Assembly: GCA_035318745.1 (NCBI GenBank)
Contig: DATHEA010000006.1
Span: forward strand, 62,001 to 126,000
DNA from: VRUE01 sp035318745
GTDB lineage: Bacteria > Actinomycetota > Thermoleophilia > Solirubrobacterales > 70-9
Length of the DNA stretch: 64,000 nucleotides
Direction: 5' to 3'
In this document: positions 14,677-21,276 of the stretch, piece after piece
How the letters are laid out: the number at the start of each line of letters is the position of its first letter
Position numbering within the stretch: position 1 is the stretch's first letter
Translations under genes and position numbers: made by a program
Notes under the pieces: model-generated
What the model was told of the DNA's origin: nothing
What the model saw: only the letters and a program-made list of their open reading frames with translations
Databases searched by the model: none

Positions 14677-14837
14677 CCACCCGACCGCAAACGAAAAGAT
14701 TTTGAGGCTTGTAACAAGGCCGGACTTAAGCGATTTCGAGAACTTCCAATGCTCAAATCGTTAGGAGCCGAAAGCCCCAATTAGCTGGGATGACTAATGA
14801 AACCGCGAATCCAGCGACTTATGAAACTGGACCCGAA

Positions 14838-14885
14838 ATGGCGAGGGTGGGAATCGAACCCACGACACCACGATTTTCAGTCGTG
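14838..14885 (-). repeat. tRNA-Phe 3' duplicate (attachment-site-like)
   Basis: These 48 bases are identical to 19246-19293, which is the tRNA-Phe gene from the anticodon arm through the T arm and acceptor 3' strand plus one flanking base. Beyond 14885 the identity stops, although GAGGTAG and CACGA fragments of the 5' half survive, so a degenerate tRNA-like fold is possible. Such duplicates arise when an integrase uses a tRNA 3' end as attB. The two copies bracket a 4.4-kb segment. Confidence 0.85.
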
Positions 14886-15021
14886 CGGTCGACCTACCTC
14901 CCACCCTCACGGCTTCTGCTGCCAAACCGCATAGCCATGCGGAATTCGGGTGTACCTCTAAGAGGATCATACCGAGCCCTGAGCGCTGATTTACCGGTGG
15001 ATACGCGTGGATTCCTGCGGG

Positions 15022-15054
15022 TTTGGGCCACGAAGGGTCATCTCGTGGCCCAAA
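15022..15054. repeat. 12-bp inverted repeat near left island end
   Basis: TTTGGGCCACGA and TCGTGGCCCAAA form a perfect hairpin with a 9-nt loop. The same 10-bp arms (TTGGGCCACG/CGTGGCCCAA) recur at 19155-19184 just inside the other end of the segment bounded by the tRNA-Phe duplicate. No gene is evident between 14886 and 15141. The pair could be integrase arm-binding sites or terminators. Confidence 0.6.
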
Positions 15055-15141
15055 TCAACGGCTCCCGCCATGGGGCTCCTAGCCACAGCCGCTCACCGCC
15101 CGGTAACGCCCATTACGTAGACCGGGCTGGAGGTGGGCCAA

Positions 15142-16611
15142 CTACTTCTCGGACAACAGCGCAAGCGCGTCCATCGACGGTGAAAAAAAGTAGCCGCCAC
15201 CGGTGGTGATCACCCAGCGGAGCATCGTTAGATGGTGGTCGGGAGGCAACGTGAACTCGGGGGCGGCGACATCTTGAGAGGTGATTGGGTCGCGGCCGTC
15301 GCCTGACTGGGGGAAGTTGGGCTGATTGGCCCACTGGGTCTGCAGGAACTCGAAGCCGCGTTCGATCGAGGACTGGTAGCAGCCGAAGAGCAAGCCGCGG
15401 TCCTGGTTGTCCGGTGGGGCACCTTCACCTGGATAGGCCGGCTCCGCCGGCTCGAAGTCCGGCCCGTAGGGGATCCCGCGCCGGAGAATTCGGTGGCTCT
15501 CGCCCTGTGCCTTACCGGGCGGATCCTCGTTGCGCGGGTAGACCTTGCGGATGTGGGCGGCCCGGGGCACCAGGTGGCCGTCCGCATCGTGAGGATCGAA
15601 CTCGAAGTTGTTGATCTTCTCGTCCTCCAACATTGTCGGGTCGGCGATCGAGGGATCGGCTGCCTCGGGGTCAAACGCTCCTTGCTGGTCGCGGGTGCGC
15701 TCCAGCGGGGAGCCACTCTTATAGCGGCCAACCAGCTTTGCCTCGAGCAGGTCCGGACGAAGTCCGGTCTCTCCTGCCGCAGAAGCGATGAACTGATTGA
15801 AGCCAGCGACGTCCTGGCGCAGGCGACGGAAAACAAAGAAGGAGCCGTTTGGCGCCCAGGAGGGGAGCTGCGGGGGCGGCGGAGCGGGCACTGGCTGGTA
15901 GGCACCGGCAGGCTGGGCGGGCGGTGGCGCGTTATCGGGCTGGGTCGGGTAGCCGAGGATGAACTCGCCGGCGGGAATCATCTCCTGGCCGGGCTTTGGC
16001 TCGGTGGTGATGCCGACGACCCCAGGCTGGGAGATGCCGTCGCGGAAGCCGAAGTGCTCGTGGCTGTGTTTGTCACCAGGACGGGCATGACCGTCCTGAG
16101 CGCCCAGTTCTTCGATCTTGCTGGCGTGGATGTGGCCGCGCAGATGCTTGTGGAGATCGTCAAGGTCTGCTTCGAGATCGGCAGCGAGAATCGCCAGGGC
16201 GTGGATCTCTCCTTCGCGAAAAGGCGGCTCCCACTTTTCCGGGGCGCTCTCATCTCTGTCGCCGAGGTGTTCGGCGCGGGCCGCCATGCCCTCCTGAAAA
16301 GCGGCCTCAAAGAGGTCGAGCTCGGGAGCTTCGAGCACTCGCAATCCCGAAGTCGATAGCAGCAGGTTGAGCCACTTCTTCGGTTCTGGCTCCTGCCCGC
16401 GGGCGCGGCGCCACTTGTAGCTGCGGTTTGCCTCTGCGACTTTCTCCGCAGAGTCAACCTCACGTCTGGTGACGTGGAGGAACCGCTGAGCCTCGGGCTT
16501 GCTCGGAAAGCGCAAGAAGACGAATCGCTGGAAGGGTTTGTTGAACCCGGCGATGTTCCCCTGAATCTGATCGAGGGCCAGTTCCTGACCAGTGGTGCCG
16601 CCTGCCTCCAT
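15142..16611 (-). CDS. DyP-type heme peroxidase
   Basis: A 489-residue protein with the DyP signature GFRDGISQP (the GxxDG motif with the catalytic Asp) at about residues 190-200. Downstream is a candidate heme-ligand His with flanking basic residues (AAHIRKVYPRNE), then SHRILRRGIPYG and a distal hydrophobic region near the C-terminus (LLFGCYQSSIERGFEF). The N-terminal IQGNIAGF is also typical. No Tat or Sec signal is seen, so it is probably cytoplasmic, and no encapsulin gene lies nearby. A proline-rich loop (PAPPPPQLPSW) near residue 245 looks like an insert. DyP enzymes oxidise dyes, phenolics and lignin models with H2O2; the native substrate is unknown. GGAGG upstream supports the ATG at 16611. 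It lies inside the segment flanked by the tRNA-Phe duplicate. Confidence 0.9.
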   Translation of the reverse strand: MEAGGTTGQELALDQIQGNIAGFNKPFQRFVFLRFPSKPEAQRFLHVTRREVDSAEKVAEANRSYKWRRARGQEPEPKKWLNLLLSTSGLRVLEAPELDLFEAAFQEGMAARAEHLGDRDESAPEKWEPPFREGEIHALAILAADLEADLDDLHKHLRGHIHASKIEELGAQDGHARPGDKHSHEHFGFRDGISQPGVVGITTEPKPGQEMIPAGEFILGYPTQPDNAPPPAQPAGAYQPVPAPPPPQLPSWAPNGSFFVFRRLRQDVAGFNQFIASAAGETGLRPDLLEAKLVGRYKSGSPLERTRDQQGAFDPEAADPSIADPTMLEDEKINNFEFDPHDADGHLVPRAAHIRKVYPRNEDPPGKAQGESHRILRRGIPYGPDFEPAEPAYPGEGAPPDNQDRGLLFGCYQSSIERGFEFLQTQWANQPNFPQSGDGRDPITSQDVAAPEFTLPPDHHLTMLRWVITTGGGYFFSPSMDALALLSEK

Positions 16612-16741
16612 GTACGCCTCCTGCTGCTTGTGATCGGAGCGGTGATCCTAGCCGTAAACGCTGAGCACTAGATGAGAGTAGATCTATAGAGAAGTCTCCT
16701 ACCGCGAGGATTTGCGATCAGGAACCGCACGCTTAGCGCCA

Positions 16742-17838
16742 ATGGGCTTCTGCCGAGCGCCCCAGCTAGGCTCGATGGCCATGCGCCGGATCTCTGGATT
16801 ACTGAAAGACAAGGCCGTTTCGTCATTGCGCCGCGCTACGGCCGCGTTCAACGGCGTCGATGACGACGGCCGACAAACGACCGTACTGCTCCACCTCCAG
16901 CATTCTTTCGAGATGCTGCTCAAGGCAGGTCTACTGGAGAAGGGCGTCAAGGTTTTTGATCGACGCACGGGACGCTCAATCGGCTTCGAAAAGTGTGTCA
17001 ACCTCGCAGGCGAGCATCTCGGCCTAGACGACGGCGAGGTCGGGATCATGCGCGCAATCGACGCCCTGCGCGACGACGAGCAACACTACCTTGCCATCGT
17101 CAGCGAGGATCTGCTCTACGTGCATGCCCGTGGCTCGGTCACCCTCTTCGACGAGATCTTGGATTCGAGCTTCGGCGAGCACCTCGCCGATCACCTGCCC
17201 GAAAGGGTGCTGCCGATCTCGACCTCTCCCCCGCGCGATATCCAGGTCTTGGTCGACGAGCAGTTCAAACAAGTTAAGAACCTGCTGCAGCCCGGCAAGC
17301 GGCGCCGGGCGGAGGCGCGGGCGCAAATCCGCGGCTTACTGGCGCTGGAGGGCATGTATCCGACCAGGCTCAGGTCTCCGAGCGTGACGTCAATCGGGTC
17401 GAGCGCGGGATTCGTGACAACAAGGACATCGCCTCCATCTTTCCCCGCCTCGGGCAGGTCGGCACCGAGTTCTCCCAGGATGGGCCGACCCTGAAGGTCC
17501 ACTTCACCCGCGGTGGTGGTGCGCCGGTTGAATACGTAGCCGCCGACGACCCGCGCGAGGCGACTGCCGTGCGCGAGGTGGACCTTCAGCGCAAGTACTA
17601 CATCTCAAAGCCCGATTTGGCCCGCCGCCTGGGGCTGACGCCGCCGAAGGCGCTGGCGCTGCGCCGACACCTCGTCATCGACGAGGACGAGGACTGCGTG
17701 CACACTTTCGACTTCGATTCCCAAAAGCACTACCGTTATTCCGACAACGCGTTGCGGAGGATGCAGGAGGCGTTGGCGACGGTGGACATGGATGCAGTTT
17801 GGGAAGCCAATCGCCCACGACGAGGAGACGCAGATTGA
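16742..17838 (+). pseudogene. DUF3644-type gene broken by a frameshift
   Basis: The first frame (from the ATG at 16742; internal ATGs at 16775 and 16781 are possible) runs through FEMLLKAGLLEKGVKVFDRR, GFEKCVNLAGEHLG, MRAIDALRDDEQHYL and ISTSPPRDIQVLVDEQF, a DUF3644-like pattern. Near 17350-17360 it slides into unrelated Ser/Pro-rich sequence, while a frame shifted by one base continues sensibly: QVSERDVNRVERGIRDNK, TLKVHFTRGGGAP, VREVDLQRKYYISKPDLARR and DMDAVW, ending at 17838. Restoring one base around 17352 would join both halves into a protein of about 365 residues. Either the gene is inactivated or there is a sequencing error. The molecular function of DUF3644 is not established. Confidence 0.75.
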
Positions 17839-18329
17839 GATCGTGAAGCCCCTGCATGGATGTTGCCGTCGCCGATGGAGCCTTTGACGTCTCCGAACCG
17901 GACTAGCCGGAGCGCTGAGGGTCTGCTCGATTCAACGTTTAGATGCCGATAATTGCCGAGAATCGCACAGTGTCTCACCAAAGGTCGGCCATCCTGAACC
18001 GGCCTCCGCGATTCGGGAACTCCTCAGCGTTTTCCTTGGAATAGCCGGATGCAAGCAAGCTTCCTTGGGAAGCGGGCTACGCATTTCCAACCCGCCTTCT
18101 CTCGTTTCGGGCACTTCTCGCCAGAAGTGCCCGACTCCTTGCATATTGCCGCATATCCCTGCATATGTGGCGGCTCCAAGGCAGCGAGAGGCCCCAGGCC
18201 AAATACCAGGAAATAAGGCTCTTTTCCGCCATTTCAGTGCGCTCGACCTACTTGGATCGCACCCATGAGGTCACCGGTTCGACTCCGCCTATCGGAAGCT
18301 CTATCGGACCGTGCCGCGAGCCTTTCGGA
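17839..18329. other. 491-bp stretch without a convincing gene
   Basis: No protein-like frame is evident. It contains a strong hairpin at 18108-18133 (11-bp arms CGGGCACTTCT/AGAAGTGCCCG, loop CGCC) and, around 18255-18292, a tRNA-3'-half-like phrase (CATGAGGTCACCGGTTCGAC). Only three of five T-stem pairs of that phrase hold, so it is at best a remnant. Composition suggests decayed accessory DNA. Confidence 0.5.
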
Positions 18330-18707
18330 CTAGTAAGCCGGTTCAAGCCCCGCGAGCATCGGAAAGTGGCGCACGTTCGTGGTGAGCAGGTCGGCCTCGA
18401 GCAGGAGTGCGGTGGCGGCAATCAGGTAATCGGCGTCGTCTATGCCGCTGTGGGAACGACGGTGGCTCTGGGCGAGCGCGCCGGCGGAACGTGACACCTC
18501 CTCCCCGACGGGCACCCAGGAGAGTGCCGAGAAGAACTGCTCGAGCGCCTCGACCTCGCCTCTGCGGACACCGGCCAAGAGCTCGAAGCGAACGACCTCG
18601 CTTGCGAGAAGATCCTCCTCGGCTTCGATCAAGTCGTTGAGCAGATTGACCGCGGGTCGCAGGCCGCGGAGATGATCGATCGCGACGCTCGTGTCGAGCA
18701 GCTTCAC
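18330..18707 (-). CDS. vapC: VapC-type PIN-domain ribonuclease toxin
   Basis: A 125-residue PIN domain. It starts VKLLDTSVAIDHLRG with the first catalytic Asp at residue 5, has the central Glu in VVRFELLAG, and the later acidic cluster GIDDADYLIAATA followed by TNVRHF. The GTG at 18707 is chosen because it overlaps the vapB stop by 4 bp (GTGA); a longer frame to 18797 has no toxin-like sequence. VapC toxins cut specific RNAs (often initiator tRNA or 23S rRNA) when not bound by VapB. It lies inside the segment bounded by the tRNA-Phe duplicate, where a toxin-antitoxin pair would stabilise the insert. Confidence 0.9.
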   Translation of the reverse strand: MKLLDTSVAIDHLRGLRPAVNLLNDLIEAEEDLLASEVVRFELLAGVRRGEVEALEQFFSALSWVPVGEEVSRSAGALAQSHRRSHSGIDDADYLIAATALLLEADLLTTNVRHFPMLAGLEPAY

Positions 18708-18967
18708 TTGACGCCGAGGCGGGCCAAGCGCTCGTTCAGGTCGCCGCCGCGCATGGCATCGACGTACTCGGCTCCGGTGCGCCGGCGTCCCCGCCATGAC
18801 CCGGCGCTTGCGCGAAGAGCATCGAGCCTCTCGTCCTTCCCCTGCCGACCGAAGGAAGCTCTTACCGCGCGGCGGACAAGCTCTGAGCGCGACGCTCCGG
18901 TCTCTCGCGACGCTTGTTCGAGAAGCTCCAGCTCGTCTTCGCCAAGGTAGATCTGGGTTCGACCCAT
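18704..18967 (-). CDS. vapB: ribbon-helix-helix antitoxin of VapBC pair
   Basis: An 87-residue protein with a ribbon-helix-helix N-terminus (MGRTQIYLGEDELELLEQAS, then SRSELVRRAVRASFG) that dimerises and binds DNA, and a C-terminal toxin-binding tail (TGAEYVDAMRGGDLNERLARLGVK, here split: TGAEYVDAM and NERLARLGVK). The ATG at 18967 is preferred over an upstream frame because MGRTQIYL begins the RHH strand. A short inverted repeat (ACACC/GGTGT, 18979-18992) about 12 bp upstream may be the operator bound by VapB alone or with VapC. Confidence 0.88.
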   Translation of the reverse strand: MGRTQIYLGEDELELLEQASRETGASRSELVRRAVRASFGRQGKDERLDALRASAGSWRGRRRTGAEYVDAMRGGDLNERLARLGVK

Positions 18968-19154
18968 AGCATCACTATACACCTAGTGGTGTCTCAATGA
19001 TTAGCTGAAGGAGCACACGACGCCTACTCGTGTGGTCTCGATTTGCCAGTTCCTCGCCCTTTGGAGGGAGGGCGAGCTTTTCGCTTGCAAGAGGGAAATC
19101 TGACGCTGGCTGATTTCCTCAAGTCGTCAGTCGAAGATTCCTCGAACTGCTTGA

Positions 19155-19184
19155 TTGGGCCACGAATGGGCCACCGTGGCCCAA
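19155..19184. repeat. 10-bp inverted repeat near right island end
   Basis: TTGGGCCACG and CGTGGCCCAA pair around a 10-nt loop. The same arms occur at 15022-15054. It sits 62 bp from the tRNA-Phe 3' end in the gene-free stretch 18968-19246. Confidence 0.6.
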
Positions 19185-19246
19185 ACGACAGCCCTCGCCT
19201 TCGCGAATCAGAGGAGAAAAAGGGCTTATTTGCAGGTATAAAATTA

Positions 19247-19319
19247 TGGCGAGGGTGGGAATCGAACCCACGACACCACGATTTTCAGTCGTGTGCTCTA
19301 CCAACTGAGCTACCTCGCC
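19247..19319 (-). tRNA. tRNA-Phe (GAA)
   Basis: A complete 73-nt cloverleaf on the minus strand: acceptor GGCGAGG/CCTCGCC, D arm GCTC...GAGC, anticodon stem CACGA/TCGTG with loop CTGAAAA (anticodon GAA), T arm GTGGG-TTCGATT-CCCAC and discriminator A. CCA is not encoded. Its 3' portion is duplicated at 14838-14885, which marks it as the probable attachment site of an integrated element. Confidence 0.95.
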
Positions 19320-19395
19320 GTAGCTGGGGCGTGGCCGTGGCCGCGCGGTGGAAGGCTAGCGACCGGGACGAGATCGGGCTGCTTGGATTGAGCCC

Positions 19396-20772
19396 ATGGT
19401 CTGGGCTCGTGCAGGAATCGCGCTTGGCGCAGTGACCCTCGGGGTGCTGGCGCTGTCGGGCGGGCACCGGGGTGATCCGCGTACGCCGACCGGGCTGCCC
19501 GGATTGCCGGCGCCATTTCTGGGCGTCGCCGTGGTTGGGAGCGGTGGGAGAACCGCGGCTGTCGATGCCTACGGCGATGTCGTGGATCTGCGGAAACCGG
19601 GGCCGGCGGGGCCGGCGCTGGTTGCTGTGCCGGCAGAGCGGCAGGTCGCGGGTACGGTGTCCACCGACGACGCCTTGGTCGCGCGAATGCGGCTCGGGGG
19701 TGGGCGGTCGGTCCCTCTCTGGCGCGCCGACTCGGTCCAGCAGCATTACCTGCCGGGAACCAACGTGCTGCGAACCGTTGCGCGCTTTGGCGATGAACCG
19801 AGCGTCCTCGTCCGGCGGATCGGCGGGCCGGGGGCCGCTGCTGCCGATCGGCGCTGGCTTGCCTGCGCGCAACCGCTGGGCGCTGGCGCGCCCCACTGGG
19901 CCCGGGCGATGTATCGGCGTTCGCTGCTGGTGCTGCGGGCGCTGACCGACCGCCGCAGCGGCGCTGTCGCGGCAGGCGCCCGCGACGGCTGGGCGTACGT
20001 TTGGCCGCGCGACGCCAGTGCGGTTGCGATCGCCCTCGCTGCGGCCGGATACAGACCGGAGGCGCGGCGGGTCGCACGCTTCCTCAAGGGACTCGACCTG
20101 AACGCCGCGGCACGGTTCGACGGAGTCGCTGCTCCCATTCCCGAGCGCGGCGCGCAGGGCGATGCCGCGGGCTGGGTCGCAGCGGCGGCACGGGCGGCGG
20201 GGCTGCGGGCACATCGATTCCCCTCCGCATGGCGAGACCTGGCTGACTACCAGGAGGACAACTCAGGCGACTACCTGGGCAACGCGATCGCCTCCGGTCT
20301 AGGCGGCCACCGCGTCGCCGGGCTGTTCGGCTCCCTCAGAGGGCTGACGCGGATCGCGGGTGACCCGGCGTCCGGCCTCGACTCCACTGCGGCGTGGGCG
20401 GTGCGTCCCTTCCCCCGCCCGGCGCTCTTCCCCGCGATTCGTCGCACCCTGATGCGATTGGCCGTCGACAGCGGCCGCTTCGGCATCGTCCCCTCCCAGA
20501 ACTGGCATGGGGGCGAGGATCCGTGGTCGGCGCCCACCGCCTGGACCGCCTGGGGACTCGCCGCCCTCGCGCGGGAAGGGGACGGTGCGCGCCAGGCACG
20601 TAGTGACCGCCGTGCTGCGCTCGGCCTCATGGCAGACCTGCGCCGGGCCGCTACGCCGCTCGGCCTTCTCCCCGAGCGCGTCGACGCCCGCACCGGCCTC
20701 CCCACCTCGACCACCCCCCTCGCCTGGTCCCACGCCTTCGCGATCCTCGCCCTACGCGAACTCTGGCCCTGA
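19396..20772 (+). CDS. GH15-like glucoamylase-family protein, membrane-anchored or secreted
   Basis: A 458-residue protein. The N-terminus has a hydrophobic signal or anchor (ARAGIALGAVTLGVLAL). The catalytic (alpha/alpha)6-barrel signature of glycoside hydrolase family 15 is visible: DGWAYVWPRDASA, ADYQEDNSGDYLGNA, NWHGGEDPWSAPTAWTAW, and LPERVDARTGLPTS followed by PLAWSHAFAILAL, where family members carry catalytic glutamates. At this length the usual N-terminal beta-sandwich is shortened. Possible substrates are alpha-glucans or trehalose, but the sequence does not decide. It starts 76 bp after the tRNA-Phe gene and faces the LOG-like gene, with 9 bp between the two ends. Confidence 0.75.
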   Translation: MVWARAGIALGAVTLGVLALSGGHRGDPRTPTGLPGLPAPFLGVAVVGSGGRTAAVDAYGDVVDLRKPGPAGPALVAVPAERQVAGTVSTDDALVARMRLGGGRSVPLWRADSVQQHYLPGTNVLRTVARFGDEPSVLVRRIGGPGAAAADRRWLACAQPLGAGAPHWARAMYRRSLLVLRALTDRRSGAVAAGARDGWAYVWPRDASAVAIALAAAGYRPEARRVARFLKGLDLNAAARFDGVAAPIPERGAQGDAAGWVAAAARAAGLRAHRFPSAWRDLADYQEDNSGDYLGNAIASGLGGHRVAGLFGSLRGLTRIAGDPASGLDSTAAWAVRPFPRPALFPAIRRTLMRLAVDSGRFGIVPSQNWHGGEDPWSAPTAWTAWGLAALAREGDGARQARSDRRAALGLMADLRRAATPLGLLPERVDARTGLPTSTTPLAWSHAFAILALRELWP

Positions 20773-20781
20773 CGTCTCCAA

Positions 20782-21276
20782 TCAGAGGGCTTCGAGGGCG
20801 GCGGCAACCGCCTCCTCGGGGGTCTCGGCAGGGACGATGCCCGGGCCGCCCTTCATCTGCTCCCGCCCGGAGACGCTCCAGCTGTGCAGCGCGACGACGG
20901 TCCGTCCGAGGTTGCGGGCATGGGCGATCTCCGAGAGCGTGCCCCATTCCCCGCTGATCGCGATCACTGCTTCCCCCGATGCGGCGACGGCAAGGTTCCG
21001 AGCGTGGCCGATCCCGGTCGCGACCACCTGCGTGCAATAGGGGTTTGCGTCATCGACCGAGATCCAGGGAAGGACGCCGATTACGCTGCCGCGGGCACCC
21101 GCAGCGCCGCGGGCAGCCGCTTCCATAACTCCGCCTCGGCCACCGCAGACCACGGTCACCCCGGCCTCGGCCAGCAGTCGCCCCACCTCCTCGGCGAGCC
21201 GCCACGCCTCGGTCTCCTCCCCGCAGCCCCCGGAGCCGATCACCGCGACCTGCTTCGCTCGCCTGCGCTCGCTCAT
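20782..21276 (-). CDS. Rossmann-fold LOG-like/TIGR00725 nucleotide-binding protein
   Basis: A 164-residue protein with VAVIGSGGCG, TVVCGGRGGVMEAAARGA, ANPYCTQVVATGIGHARN and AISGEWGTLSEIAHA. This pattern is typical of the short TIGR00725 proteins related to lysine decarboxylase-like/LOG enzymes. LOG proteins release cytokinin bases from nucleotides, using PGGxGT-E; here the corresponding loop is SGEWGTLSE, so a nucleotide-binding role is supported but the exact reaction is not. The ATG at 21276 overlaps the helicase stop by 4 bp, so it is translated from the helicase mRNA. Confidence 0.8.
   Translation of the reverse strand: MSERRRAKQVAVIGSGGCGEETEAWRLAEEVGRLLAEAGVTVVCGGRGGVMEAAARGAAGARGSVIGVLPWISVDDANPYCTQVVATGIGHARNLAVAASGEAVIAISGEWGTLSEIAHARNLGRTVVALHSWSVSGREQMKGGPGIVPAETPEEAVAAALEAL

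Noticed and set aside
14790..15209. Plus-strand frame containing MARVGIEPTTPRFS
   Set aside because: This is the familiar false translation of tRNA sequence; it runs across the tRNA-Phe duplicate and has no protein-like continuation.
18255..18292. tRNA 3'-half-like sequence CATGAGGTCACCGGTTCGAC
   Set aside because: Only three of five T-stem pairs form and no 5' half is present; at most a decayed remnant.
19043..19435. Plus-strand frame containing WRGWESNPRHHDF
   Set aside because: Another classic false translation across the antisense of the tRNA-Phe gene.
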